Assembly: GCA_963750045.1 (NCBI GenBank)
Contig: CAVVPD010000003.1
Location: forward strand, 496,001 to 560,000
Reading direction: 5' to 3'
Length of the DNA: 64,000 nucleotides
Origin: DASUAS01 sp963750045
GTDB taxonomy: Bacteria > Actinomycetota > Acidimicrobiia > IMCC26256 > DASPTH01
The position numbers and the translations under genes are program-made. Position 1 is the first letter of the stretch. Each line of letters starts with the position of its first letter. Shown here in pieces: positions 26,897 through 35,613 of this stretch. Under the pieces are notes generated by a model. The model had not been told where the DNA came from. It ran no database searches and saw nothing but the letters and a program-made list of their open reading frames with translations.

Positions 26897-27421
26897 ATGT
26901 TCGCCCTCACATCGATCTTCGGGCTGCCCGCCCATCCGCTCTTCGCACACATCCCCGTCGTGCTGATCCCCCTCGCCGCCATCGGTGCCGTGGCGATGCT
27001 GTGGCCGTCGGTGCGCGACCGCATCGGCTGGGTGGTGGTCGGGCTCGTGTTCGTGGCCGGCATCAGCACCCAGCTCGCGGTCGACTCCGGTCAGGGTCTC
27101 CAGGAGTACGTCCGCGAGACACAGCTGATGAAGGACCACGTGCGCATGGGCGAGAACATCCGGCCGTGGGTCCTCCTGATGTTCCTCGCGCTCCTCGGCG
27201 TCATGCTCGTCGCCCGGGCCGCGCGCCGTCGCGGCGCGGCGCCGGAGGGGCGCGACCCGCTGCGCATCGCGGGAATCAGCCTTGCCGTGCTGAGCATCCT
27301 GTTCTCGGGCATGGCGATCTACTGGACCTACAAGATCGGCCACTCGGGATCGAAGGCCGTCTGGGCACCCACGCAGGTGAAGATCGACAAGGGCGCCGGC
27401 GAACCCAGCGGCGAGGGCTAG
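26897..27421 (+). CDS. DUF2231 membrane protein
   Basis: A 174-residue integral membrane protein with four predicted helices at about 15-36, 43-60, 90-108 and 122-143. The opening GLPAHPLFAHIPVVLIPLAAIG is the DUF2231 signature (Gly-x-Pro-x-His-Pro, then His followed by Pro in the first helix). The helices also carry His in KDHVRMGENIRPW. Function of the family is unknown; some members occur near redox or haem proteins. ATG 26897 has a near-ideal GGAGGTGAG. The 175-nt divergent region upstream is AT-richer in places (taagagcttcctaagaat) but I see no clear promoter hexamers. It abuts the convergent SnoaL-like gene (stops at 27421 and 27422). Confidence 0.85.
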   Translation: MFALTSIFGLPAHPLFAHIPVVLIPLAAIGAVAMLWPSVRDRIGWVVVGLVFVAGISTQLAVDSGQGLQEYVRETQLMKDHVRMGENIRPWVLLMFLALLGVMLVARAARRRGAAPEGRDPLRIAGISLAVLSILFSGMAIYWTYKIGHSGSKAVWAPTQVKIDKGAGEPSGEG

Positions 27422-27818
27422 CTAGGGGACCAGGTCGCCGACGTCCTCGCCCGCCATCAACTTCCCGATCAGCCGCGCTGTCGAAGTAGTCACGCCACAC
27501 GGTGATCTTCCCGTCCTCGACGACGAACGCTCCCATCACCGGGAGCGGCCAGAGCGCACCTCCGCTGCCGATCGTGTCGACCCGTTCGGTGAGCACCGCC
27601 TGCCCGTCGACCGCGAGGTTGACGATGCGGAACTCGTAGTGGTCGAACATCCCCCACTGGCCCTCGAGGTTGGCGAGGACGTCGGCGAGGCCGGACGACG
27701 GGGCCATCCCGACGTTGTGGTACACGATCCCATCGCCGAGCAACGGGCGGACCACCTCGACGTCGCGCTTGCTGACGACGGTGCAGAACTCACGAACGAC
27801 CGCTTCGGGACTCGCCAT
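27422..27818 (-). CDS. SnoaL/limonene-epoxide-hydrolase-like protein (frameshifted)
   Basis: A small NTF2-fold protein of about 132 residues. MASPEAVVREFCTVVSKRDVEVVRPLLGDGIVYHNVG is the first helix pair and strand, and DGKITVWRDYFD is the conserved end of the limonene-1,2-epoxide hydrolase group (Asp, Arg, Asp network). After DS the frame shifts near 27484: the open frame gives low-complexity sequence, and the other gives LIGKLMAGEDVGDLVP with a stop exactly next to the DUF2231 stop. Loss of two bases in agcgcggctg would do this. Hydrolase or isomerase activity on an epoxide or steroid is possible in this context. Confidence 0.75.
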
Positions 27819-27838
27819 GGTTGAACCTCCGGATCGGA

Positions 27839-28600
27839 TCAGACTCGGCGGGTGATGCCGCCGTCGACGCGGATCATCGCGCCGGTGGTGTAGCTCGACG
27901 CGTCGCTCCCGAGGTACAGCGCGGCACCGACGATCTCGTCGGGCATGCCGATGCGCTCCAGCGGCGCGCCCGGTGCACTGAGCGTCTCTTCGGCCCAGTG
28001 CTTGGTCACGTCGGTGAGGAACGCGCCCGGCATGATCGTGTTCACCCGGACCTTGGGCGCGTACGCCTGCGCGAGCCCGACGGTGAGCGCGTTCAACCCG
28101 GCCTTGGCGCAGGCGTAGGGCACCTCGTTCACTCCCACCATCAGCGAGCCCGCCGTGGTCACGTTGATGATCGACCCGCCCTCACCTGCGGCCATGCGGG
28201 CGCCCACGAGCGAGCCCAGCCGGAACGGACCCTTCATGTTGACCGCGAAGGTCTTGTCGTAGAGCTCCTCGGTCACCGCGGCCAGGTTCTCGTAGAGCGG
28301 CGACATCCCCGCGTTGTTCACGAAGACGTCGACGCGCCCGAACTCGTCGTAGACGGTCTCGACCAACCGGCCGCACTGGTCCCAGTGGCCGACATGGCAC
28401 GCGACCGGGAAGGGGCGGCGGCCGGTCTCGGCCTGCACCTCCTTCGCCAGTGCCTCGCACACGTCGAGCTTGCGGCTGCTGATCACGACGTCGGCGCCGG
28501 CGTCGGCGAAGCCTCGGACCATCGCCCGGCCCAGGCCGCGGCTCCCGCCCGTGACCACCACGACCTTGTCGGTGAGATCGAAGCGATCCAGCACCGTCAT
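27839..28600 (-). CDS. SDR family oxidoreductase
   Basis: A classical 253-residue short-chain dehydrogenase: VVVVTGGSRGLGRAM (NAD(P) loop), FVNNAGM, the Ser/Tyr/Lys site TTAGSLMVGVNEVPYACAKAGL, and a C-terminal GAMIRVDGGITRRV. ISSRKLDVCEAL after beta-2 has Arg/Lys, which favours NADP(H). The resemblance to gluconate-type or 3-ketoacyl reductases is general. It lies 20 nt from the SnoaL-like gene on the same strand; together they may act on an oxygenated intermediate. Confidence 0.9.
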   Translation of the reverse strand: MTVLDRFDLTDKVVVVTGGSRGLGRAMVRGFADAGADVVISSRKLDVCEALAKEVQAETGRRPFPVACHVGHWDQCGRLVETVYDEFGRVDVFVNNAGMSPLYENLAAVTEELYDKTFAVNMKGPFRLGSLVGARMAAGEGGSIINVTTAGSLMVGVNEVPYACAKAGLNALTVGLAQAYAPKVRVNTIMPGAFLTDVTKHWAEETLSAPGAPLERIGMPDEIVGAALYLGSDASSYTTGAMIRVDGGITRRV

Positions 28601-28687
28601 CCGCGCTCTCCTCCCCGGGGCGCCGCGTCGACGCCGGTGCGAGGAGTCTCGCGTAGCCGGCTGCCGGAGCGACAGCCGGCGGCCCGA

Positions 28688-29656
28688 CTACGCGCGCCGG
28701 CGGACCTGTCCCTCGAGTGCCTCGGCGAAGCCGGCCCAGAACGCGGCCCGCCGCCGGGCCTCGTCGGCGACCTCGTACACCCGGCTCAGCGGGACCACTC
28801 CGACGTGCTCCCAGCTGTCGACGGGGTCCACCGACGTCGCGTCGAACCACTCGACGAACTTCACTCCCCCGTCGCCTGCGGCGAGGGCACGATCCTCCTG
28901 CCACGGGCGCGCTTGGCGCTGCTTGCGCGACAGCAGGCCGAGCACGGTCGCCTCGGGGGCCGGATCCCCACTGGTGCGGCGCGGCGCGGCGGTCTGGCCG
29001 GTCCGTAGCTTGTTCTTCACGCTGCGGACCGTCTCCGGCGATGCGCCGACGACCTGCGCGATCGCCCGCAACGACGCGTCCGGCCGGCGCGCCAGCTCTT
29101 CCGCGATCCGTGTGCGCACCGCCTCCGAGTCGACGGGCCGGACCCGTCCGTCGCGCCCGACCCGGCCGAGCACCGGCTTCGCTCGGCGACGCGATCCCGC
29201 GCTCGCGCCTTGCCCGTCACGCACGCGCGCGACCGTCTTCGGCGAGACCCCGCAGAGCTCGGCGATGCTCCGGTCCGAACGTTCCGGGTGCGTCCGCAGG
29301 ATCCGGCGCACCGCGGCGCGGCGTTCGTCGAGGCTCAGGGGCAGCCCGTGACCCACGTTGCAGCGCACGAATTCCACGTAGGCGTCGTCCGCGGTGCCCT
29401 CGAAGAGCACCGCGGGCAGGGAGGAGAGGCCGAGCCGGGCGGCGGCGGCGATCCGGTGCTGGCCGTCGATGACCGTCCGGTCGGCGCGCCGCACGACGAT
29501 CGGCGGCCAGTTCGGGGCCAGCTCGGCGAGGGTGGCGACGTGCGACACGTCGAGACCGCCCGCCCGGAGCGAGGGCGACGCCTGGACCTCGACGAGCGCG
29601 AGGTCGACGACCTCGCGCTCGGATTCGGGCCGCTGCAGCTTCGATCGGACCGGCAC
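28688..29656 (-). CDS. ParB/StrR-like N-terminal domain transcription regulator
   Basis: About 322 residues. The N-terminal region (LALVEVQASPSLRAGGLDVSHVATLAEL ... PPIVVRRADRTVIDGQHRIAAAARLGLSSLPAVLFEG) is a ParB-type domain with the G-x-H-R box as GQHR. Two helix-turn-helix-like stretches follow: RSDRSIAELCGVSPKTVARVRDG and DASLRAIAQVVGASPETVRSVKNKL. No ParA partner is near, so this is better compared with StrR/NovG-type pathway activators than with chromosome partition. The start is taken at GTG 29656, behind GGGGGG with a 6-nt spacing. A textbook promoter lies upstream. The C-terminal VEWFDATSVDPVDSWEHV is unassigned. Confidence 0.82.
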   Translation of the reverse strand: MPVRSKLQRPESEREVVDLALVEVQASPSLRAGGLDVSHVATLAELAPNWPPIVVRRADRTVIDGQHRIAAAARLGLSSLPAVLFEGTADDAYVEFVRCNVGHGLPLSLDERRAAVRRILRTHPERSDRSIAELCGVSPKTVARVRDGQGASAGSRRRAKPVLGRVGRDGRVRPVDSEAVRTRIAEELARRPDASLRAIAQVVGASPETVRSVKNKLRTGQTAAPRRTSGDPAPEATVLGLLSRKQRQARPWQEDRALAAGDGGVKFVEWFDATSVDPVDSWEHVGVVPLSRVYEVADEARRRAAFWAGFAEALEGQVRRRA

Positions 29657-29703
29657 GACTGACCCCCCATGAGCGCCTCGCACGGAATCAAACAACCGTT
29701 AGA

Positions 29704-29732
29704 TTGATAGCCCACACCCCCACTCGTGTCAA
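29704..29732 (-). promoter_or_regulatory. Sigma-70-type promoter of the ParB/StrR-like gene
   Basis: On the minus strand a perfect TTGACA (29727-29732) is followed, after exactly 17 nt, by TATCAA (29704-29709). The expected start of transcription is about 29697, leaving a leader of about 40 nt with the GGGGGG ribosome binding site. This is the clearest promoter in the window. Just downstream, at 29684-29704, an AT-rich stretch has AATC/GATT at its ends and could be an operator. Confidence 0.7.
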
Positions 29733-29787
29733 GGGATCCGGAGCGGACACACCGTGGCCGCGGTGCGACCACGGGTAGGGTGAGCAC

Positions 29788-30444
29788 GTGGTCGCACAAC
29801 ACGAAGCGCCGTCCTTCGCGGCCACGCCCGCCGAACCCGGCCGGCCCAAGGGCACGCTCAACGTCGAGCGCTGGAACGAGATCCTGGCCGCGGCGGGCGA
29901 GGAGTTCTACGAGAAGGGCTACCACGCCGCTCGGATCGAGGACATCGCCTCCAGGGTCGGCATCCTCAAGGGCAGCCTCTACTACTACATCGAGAGCAAG
30001 GAAGACCTGCTCTTCGCGATCGCCGACAGCGCGCACGCCAGCGGCGTGGCGTCGATCGCCGAGGGCCCGGAGCTGGCCGGCGCCGACGGCCGCACCCGGT
30101 TGGGCGCGTTCATCCTGCGGTGGATGGAGGTGCTCGACGCGAACCCCCAATACGCCTCGGTGGCCGAGCGCGATGTCGCCAAGTTGCAAGGTGAGCGCTA
30201 CGCGCAGGTCATGGCCAAGCGGAACCGGATGCACGGATTCGTGCGGTCCCTGATCGAGCAGGGCATCGCCGAAGGTGCGTTCGACCCCGCGACCGATCCC
30301 GGTGTGGCGACGAACGCGATGTTCGAGATGATCAACGGCACCCGCCACTGGATCCGCCCGGGTGGGCGGATGCCCGTCACCGACATCGCGCAGTGGTACC
30401 GCACCTTCGTGTTGCAGGGCCTCGCCGCCCGCGGATCGACGTAA
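29788..30444 (+). CDS. TetR/AcrR family transcription regulator
   Basis: A 218-residue one-component regulator. WNEILAAAGEEFYEKGYHAARIEDIASRVGILKGSLYYYIESKEDLLFAI is the TetR helix-turn-helix. The C-terminal ligand domain is all-helical and ends NGTRHWIRPGGRMPVTDIAQWYRTFVLQG. The form ILKGSLYYYIESKEDLL and the W-x-RPGG ending resemble KstR2-type repressors that sense CoA thioesters of sterol ring products; that is an impression only. GTG 29788 has AGGGTGAG upstream. Divergent from the ParB-like regulator and 34 nt upstream of a ferredoxin gene, which it may control. Confidence 0.88.
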   Translation: MVAQHEAPSFAATPAEPGRPKGTLNVERWNEILAAAGEEFYEKGYHAARIEDIASRVGILKGSLYYYIESKEDLLFAIADSAHASGVASIAEGPELAGADGRTRLGAFILRWMEVLDANPQYASVAERDVAKLQGERYAQVMAKRNRMHGFVRSLIEQGIAEGAFDPATDPGVATNAMFEMINGTRHWIRPGGRMPVTDIAQWYRTFVLQGLAARGST

Positions 30445-30478
30445 GATCGGGCCCGCTTCGAGAGAGGACCGACACCGC

Positions 30479-30673
30479 ATGAAGCTCCGCATCGACAACG
30501 ACGCCTGCACCGGTCACGGCCGCTGTTACGTGCTGGCCCCCGAGGTGTTCGAGCCCGACGACGAGGGCCACAGCGTCGGCCTCGTGGACGACATCCCGGC
30601 CGAGCTGCTCGACCAGGCGCAGCTGGCAGTGGCGAACTGCCCCGAGAGCGCCATCTCCATCGTCGAGGCGTGA
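30479..30673 (+). CDS. Ferredoxin, single-cluster 3Fe-4S type
   Basis: A 64-residue ferredoxin. Cys10-x2-His13-x2-Cys16 and a later Cys54-Pro give three cysteine ligands, with His where a fourth Cys would be. This is the pattern of [3Fe-4S] ferredoxins that serve cytochromes P450 in actinobacteria. It could supply the P450 at the left end, 29 kb away, or P450s outside the window. ATG 30479 has a GAGAGGA upstream. Preceded by the TetR gene and followed after 75 nt by the lipid gene block. Confidence 0.92.
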   Translation: MKLRIDNDACTGHGRCYVLAPEVFEPDDEGHSVGLVDDIPAELLDQAQLAVANCPESAISIVEA

Positions 30674-30748
30674 CCTCTCTCGTCCAAGCGCCCCGGATCG
30701 GCACTTGGACTGTGGACTGCCGAGAGGCACTTCGGTAACGTCCGGGCG

Positions 30749-32176
30749 GTGGTCGCGCTCGTCGACGAAGTCGACCAGAGTCCCGACGGCCCTACGGTCG
30801 GCGCGTTCTTCGACTTCGACGGCACCCTCATCTACGGGTTCTCGGCGATCGCGTTGCAGGTCGCGCGTCTGCGGCGGCGCGACGTGTCGCCCCAGGAGGT
30901 CGCACACACCCTGATCACCGGCGTCGGTCTCGTGCTCGGCCAGGCCGACTACCACGCGGTCGTGGCGATCCTCGGTCGTGCCTGGCGCGGCCGGCCGGTC
31001 GACGAGATCGACGAGATCGGCCGCCGGCTGTTCAAGGAGAAGCTGGCGGGCCGGGTGTACCCCGAGGCGCGGGCACTCGTGGCCGCCCACCAGCGCAAGG
31101 GCCACACGGTCGTGCTGGCGTCGTCGGCGCTCTCGTTCCAGGTCGAGCCGATCGCGGCCGACCTCGACATCGAGCACGTCCTCTGCACCCGCTTCGAGGT
31201 GGTCGACGGCAAGGTCAGCGGCAGGCTCGCGGGCCCCCACCTCTGGGGCGCCGGCAAACGGCGCGCGGTCGAGGCCCTCGCGGCCGAGTTGGGCGTCGAC
31301 CTCGGCGAGAGCTTCGCCTACGCCGACGGCAGCGAGGACGCGGAGCTGCTCGAGGTGGTCGGGAACCCGCGGCCCACCAACCCGACGCGCGGATTGGAGC
31401 GCACGGCACGTGATCGCGGTTGGCCGGTGCACCGCTTCGTCGGACGGGGCCCCGCCACGCCCGAGCTCGTGGCCCGTCACCTCGCGGCCGTCGGCGGGTT
31501 CCTCGCCGCGACCGCAACCGGCATCGGCCTGGGGCTCCTCAACCGCAACCGCGCCGATGCGGTGAACACGATGGTCTCGGTCGGCAGCGACGTCAGCCTC
31601 GGCCTCGCCGGCATCCGTCTTGACGTGGTCGGCGAGGAGCACCTGTGGTCGCACCGGCCCGCGGTCTTCCTCTTCAACCACCAGAGCTCGGTCGACGCCC
31701 TGCTGCTCATGGCGCTGCTCCGGCGCGACGTCACCGCGGTGGCCAAGAAGGAGCTCGCGGCGAACCCGATCGTGCGCCTCGTCGGCATGCTCGCCGACGC
31801 GGTGTTCATCGACCGCGCCGACTCGCCGGGCGCGGTCGACGCGCTCCGCCCGCTGGTCGAGCGCGCGCTGGTGCGCGGCAAGTCGCTGGCCGTCGCGCCC
31901 GAGGGGACCCGCTCGGGCACCGGCCGCCTCGGACCCTTCAAGAAGGGCGCGTTCCGCCTCGCGATGGCCGGCGGCGTGCCCGTGGTGCCGATCGTGCTGC
32001 GCAACGCGGCCGACGTGTGGCCCCTCGGCACGCAGGTGATGCGGCCCGGCACCGTCGACGTCGTCGTGCACGCGCCGATCCCCACCGACGCCTGGACCGA
32101 CGCCGACCTCGACGCCCGCATCGGCGAGGTCCGGCGCCTCTACCTCGACACGCTGGCCCACTGGCCGACGCGGTGA
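30749..32176 (+). CDS. plsC: HAD-phosphatase/acylglycerol-phosphate acyltransferase fusion (PlsC-like)
   Basis: A 475-residue two-domain protein. The first half is a HAD-IB hydrolase: FDFDGTL (Asp22, Asp24), ASSALSFQVEPIA and YADGSEDAELLE. The second half is a PlsC acyltransferase with the H-x4-D box NHQSSVD (His311, Asp316) and EGTRSGTG (Glu385). It should acylate lysophosphatidate, and the HAD part could remove a phosphate from a lipid or serine precursor. The same fusion followed by PlsB is known in mycobacteria (Rv2483c-Rv2482c), and here the next gene is PlsB-like with a GTGA overlap. Membrane association is expected. Confidence 0.9.
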   Translation: MVALVDEVDQSPDGPTVGAFFDFDGTLIYGFSAIALQVARLRRRDVSPQEVAHTLITGVGLVLGQADYHAVVAILGRAWRGRPVDEIDEIGRRLFKEKLAGRVYPEARALVAAHQRKGHTVVLASSALSFQVEPIAADLDIEHVLCTRFEVVDGKVSGRLAGPHLWGAGKRRAVEALAAELGVDLGESFAYADGSEDAELLEVVGNPRPTNPTRGLERTARDRGWPVHRFVGRGPATPELVARHLAAVGGFLAATATGIGLGLLNRNRADAVNTMVSVGSDVSLGLAGIRLDVVGEEHLWSHRPAVFLFNHQSSVDALLLMALLRRDVTAVAKKELAANPIVRLVGMLADAVFIDRADSPGAVDALRPLVERALVRGKSLAVAPEGTRSGTGRLGPFKKGAFRLAMAGGVPVVPIVLRNAADVWPLGTQVMRPGTVDVVVHAPIPTDAWTDADLDARIGEVRRLYLDTLAHWPTR

Positions 32177-33936
32177 CGACGAACGCAGGCAGCACCGCCG
32201 CCGTGCGCGCCGCGATCCTCGGTCGCCCGGCGTTGCGGGCCCGGGCCGCCGACCTGGCCGCGGCCGCGGGACGGTCGGCCGACGACGTGGTCGCCGAGCT
32301 CGACACCGATCTCCGCGAGATGGTGGCGACGCACGGCGGCCCCGCCGGCGACCTGTTCCTCCACATCGCCCGGCTGTTCGACCGGACCGCCTACCGCGGG
32401 CGGGTGCGCTTCGACCCGGCCCAGATCACGCGGTTGGCGGACCTCAGCCGCCGCTACCCGATGGCGCTGCTCCCCAGCCACCGCTCCTACGTCGACCCGG
32501 TGGTGATGGCCTCGGTGCTCGAGCGCGCCGCGATCCCGCCCACCTACAAGCTCGGTGGCGTGAACGTCGCGTTCTGGCCCATGGGCCCCCTGGGCCGGCG
32601 GGCGGGGTTGATCTTCATCCGGCGCAGCTTCCGCGACGACGCGGTCTACAAGCTCGCATTGCGCGAGTACGTCGGGTGGCTGGCCGAGCACCGCCAGAAC
32701 CTCGAGTGGTACATCGAGGGTGGGCGCACGCGGACGGGGAAGCTGCGCGACCCCCGGCTCGGCCTGCTCGCCTACCTCGTCGACGCGGTGCGCGACGACC
32801 GGTGCGACGACTTCATGCTCCAGCCGGTGTCGATCGTCTACGACGAGCTGCTCGACGTCGAGGAGCACGCGCGGTCGGCGACCGGCGCGGCCAAGACCCC
32901 CGAGTCGCTCGGTCGCCTCGTGGCCTACGCACGCGCGCAGCGCACGCGGTACTCGCGCGGCGACATCCACGTGGCGTTCGGGGAGCCCATCTCGGTGCGC
33001 GAGCATCTCGCCCGCCGCCCCGAGACGGCGCTCGGCGTGGTCGACCCGGTCGAGACCGACCCGCTCCCGTTGCAGAAGCTCGCGTTCGAGGTCGCGGTGC
33101 GCATCAACACCGTCACCCCGATCACCCCGCCCGCGCTCATCACCATGGCGCTGCTCTGGGCCGACCGGGCGCTCACCGTCGACCAGTTGCTCGTGCTCCT
33201 CCAGCGCTACGCCGACGACGTCGACGAGCGCGCGCTGCCCGTCACCTCCCGACCCGTCGCCACGCGTGAGACCCTGCTGCGCGGGCTGGCGTCGTTGGAG
33301 CGCCACGGAGTGGTGACCCGCTACGCCGGAGGCCCGGAACCCGTGTACCTGATCCAGCCCGAGCAGCGCATCGCTGCGTCTTACTACCGCAACGGGATCC
33401 TCCACTTCTACCTGATCCCCGCCATCGTCGATCTGGCGTCCGCCGGGCCCGACGAAGACGTGCACGCCGAGGCCCTGCGTCTGCGCGACCTGCTGAAGTT
33501 CGAGTTCTTCTTCGCCGGCAAGAGCCGGTTCCTGGCCGAAGTCGACACTGAGGTCGCCCGCGCCGACCGTCCCGTGACCGCGCCGTTCCTGCGCCCGTTC
33601 CTCGAGGCCTACTGGGTGACGGCCGAGGCACTCCGCGCCGAGGGTGCCCAGCGGGTCACCGGCGTCGACGGCCTCCGCGCCGACGTAGGCGGGTTGGGTG
33701 AGCAGTACCTGTTGCAACACCGCATCTACTGCGCCGACGCGGTGTCGACCTCCTACGCCGACGGCGCGCTCCGCCTCGCTGCGCACCGCGACCTCGTCGC
33801 GCCGGATCCGGCGCCACCCGACCTCGCCGCCCGGCGGGCCGCGTTCGCCGACGAGCTGCACACGCTGGTGCGCCGCGTCCGCACCACCCAGACCTGGGCC
33901 GCGCAGCGCTTCCTCGACCTCATGCGCGGCGGTTGA
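32173..33936 (+). CDS. plsB: Glycerol-3-phosphate acyltransferase (PlsB-like)
   Basis: A 587-residue acyltransferase. The H-x4-D motif is HRSYVD (His103, Asp108); GGVNVAFWPMGPLGRRAGLIFIRRSF and EGGRTRTGK (Glu182) follow, as in bacterial and mitochondrial glycerol-3-phosphate acyltransferases. The C-terminal half (FRNGILHFYLIPAI-type segment, here YYRNGILHFYLIPAIVDLA) is the helical PlsB extension. It should start phospholipid or triacylglycerol synthesis. GTG 32173 overlaps the PlsC stop. The pair connects the catabolic region to lipid assembly. Confidence 0.92.
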   Translation: MTTNAGSTAAVRAAILGRPALRARAADLAAAAGRSADDVVAELDTDLREMVATHGGPAGDLFLHIARLFDRTAYRGRVRFDPAQITRLADLSRRYPMALLPSHRSYVDPVVMASVLERAAIPPTYKLGGVNVAFWPMGPLGRRAGLIFIRRSFRDDAVYKLALREYVGWLAEHRQNLEWYIEGGRTRTGKLRDPRLGLLAYLVDAVRDDRCDDFMLQPVSIVYDELLDVEEHARSATGAAKTPESLGRLVAYARAQRTRYSRGDIHVAFGEPISVREHLARRPETALGVVDPVETDPLPLQKLAFEVAVRINTVTPITPPALITMALLWADRALTVDQLLVLLQRYADDVDERALPVTSRPVATRETLLRGLASLERHGVVTRYAGGPEPVYLIQPEQRIAASYYRNGILHFYLIPAIVDLASAGPDEDVHAEALRLRDLLKFEFFFAGKSRFLAEVDTEVARADRPVTAPFLRPFLEAYWVTAEALRAEGAQRVTGVDGLRADVGGLGEQYLLQHRIYCADAVSTSYADGALRLAAHRDLVAPDPAPPDLAARRAAFADELHTLVRRVRTTQTWAAQRFLDLMRGG

Positions 33937-33985
33937 CCGACCGGGGTGGACGACGGTCGGGGGCCGACGCTGTAGAACGGGCGTC

Positions 33986-35611
33986 ATGTGGGAGCTGCGG
34001 GAGCCGGCGCGGGAGCTCGCCGACCGGTACCGGCGCGCCGGCTGGTGGAACGACGACAGCCTCGGCCGGCTGGTCGAGCGCGGGATGCGCGCCGCGCCTC
34101 AGGTGCGGGTGCGCATCTGGTCGACGACGCGCCCGTGGCGGGGGACCCTCGGCGACGTGCTCGACCTCTCGTCGCGACTCGCCGGAGGCCTGCGGGGCCT
34201 GGGCGTCGGGCCGGGCGACGTCGTCGCGGTCCAGCTGCCGAACTGGGTGGAGGGCGCGGCGACGTGGTTCGCGAGCAGCATGCTCGGCGCGGTCGTCGTA
34301 CCCATCGTGCACTACTACGGCACCCGCGAGCTCTCCTACATCCTCGGGGAATCGCGAGCCCGCGTCTTCGTGACCGCAGACCGCTTCGGCGCCGTCGACC
34401 ACCTCGCCAACCTGGAAGCGGTGCGCCCCGGACTCGACGCGTTGGAGCACGTGGTCGTCGTGGGCGACGCGGCGGCGCCTCGCGCCCGTCGCTTCGGAGC
34501 TCTCCTCGACGGCGACCGCGTCGACACGCCCGTCGCGGTCGATCCCGCGAGCCCCGCGTTGGTCGCGTACACCTCCGGGACGAGCGCGAACCCGAAGGGC
34601 GTGATCCAGACCCACCGTTCGCTCGGCGCCGAGGTCCGGGCCCACCTCCCCGAGCTGATCCCGCCCGGGCGCCGCCCGGTGCTCCTCGGCGCCCCGATCA
34701 GCCACGCGACCGGGATGCTCCTCGGGCTGCTCCTTCCCGCGTCGCGCGGCGAGTCGATCCAGCTCATCGACGCCTGGGATCCCGCGGTCGTGCTCGACGC
34801 CATGCTCACCGACGACCTGTCGGCGGGCAGCGGCGCCACCGTGTTCCTCACCAGCCTGCTCGACCACCCGGCGTTCACCGACGAGCACCTCGCGCAGATG
34901 ACGTCGGTCGTGCTCGGCGGCTCCTCGGTGCCCACCGCGGTGGCCGCGGGCGCCGAGGCACGCGGCATCGCCACCATCCGTTCCTACGGGCTCACCGAGA
35001 TGCCCACCGTCACCGGCGCCGCGCCCGGTGATCCCGGCGCGCTCCGCACCAGCACCGACGGCCACGGGTTGGCCGGCGTGGAGATCCGTCTCGTCGCCGA
35101 CGACGGGACCGACGCCGCACCGGGCGAACCCGGCGAGATCGTGACCCGCGGTCCGGACCTCTTCGCCGGCTACACCGACCGCGCGCTCACCGACGAACAC
35201 CTCGACGCGGGCGGATGGTTCGCGACCGGCGACGTCGGCACGCTGGTCGACGGCTGGCTGACGATCACCGATCGCAAGAAGGACGTGATCATCCGCAACG
35301 GCGTCAACGTCTCACCGGCCGAAGTGGAGAACGCCCTGATGCAACTCCCAGCGGTCGCCGAAGTGGCCGTGGTCGGGCGCCCCGACGTCCGCACCGGGGA
35401 GCGGGCGGTGGCGATGATGCGGGTACGCGAGGGCGCCCTCGCACCCGACCTCGACGCGGTGCGCGCGCACCTCGCCGCGGTCGGCCTCGGCCGTCCGAAG
35501 TGGCCCGAGGAGGTACGGGTCGTCGACGACTTCCCGCGCACCGCCGCGGGCAAGGTGAAGAAGTTCGTGCTGCGCGACGAGCTGCGCGCCGGCGGGGCCG
35601 GAACGAGCTGA
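33986..35611 (+). CDS. Acyl-CoA synthetase/cyclohexanecarboxylate-CoA ligase-like (AMP-forming)
   Basis: A 541-residue ANL enzyme with ALVAYTSGTSANPKGVIQTH, SYGLTEMPTVTGA, FATGDVGTLVDGWLTITDRKKDVIIRNGVNVSPAEVE and the catalytic Lys in AAGKVKK. The opening (WWNDDSLGRLVERGMRAAP) and PISHATGMLLGLLLPASRG fit the alicyclic/medium-chain group of FadD-type ligases. ATG 33986 follows the PlsB stop by 49 nt; a weak 6-base stem (CCGACC/GGTCGG) lies between. It converges on the MaoC gene, with stops 3 nt apart once the latter's frame is restored. Confidence 0.92.
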   Translation: MWELREPARELADRYRRAGWWNDDSLGRLVERGMRAAPQVRVRIWSTTRPWRGTLGDVLDLSSRLAGGLRGLGVGPGDVVAVQLPNWVEGAATWFASSMLGAVVVPIVHYYGTRELSYILGESRARVFVTADRFGAVDHLANLEAVRPGLDALEHVVVVGDAAAPRARRFGALLDGDRVDTPVAVDPASPALVAYTSGTSANPKGVIQTHRSLGAEVRAHLPELIPPGRRPVLLGAPISHATGMLLGLLLPASRGESIQLIDAWDPAVVLDAMLTDDLSAGSGATVFLTSLLDHPAFTDEHLAQMTSVVLGGSSVPTAVAAGAEARGIATIRSYGLTEMPTVTGAAPGDPGALRTSTDGHGLAGVEIRLVADDGTDAAPGEPGEIVTRGPDLFAGYTDRALTDEHLDAGGWFATGDVGTLVDGWLTITDRKKDVIIRNGVNVSPAEVENALMQLPAVAEVAVVGRPDVRTGERAVAMMRVREGALAPDLDAVRAHLAAVGLGRPKWPEEVRVVDDFPRTAAGKVKKFVLRDELRAGGAGTS

Positions 35612-35613
35612 CC

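Noticed and set aside
28688..29656. Chromosome- or plasmid-partition protein ParB with a nearby origin.
   Set aside because: No ParA, no parS-like repeats and no replication genes are visible. The length and helix-turn-helix arrangement fit a pathway regulator better.
35312..35613. A 100-residue C-terminal extension of the double hot-dog protein, antisense to the ligase gene.
   Set aside because: Its sequence is that of a random high-GC frame and it would overlap the convergent gene by 300 nt. A single-base shift gives a stop beside the ligase stop.
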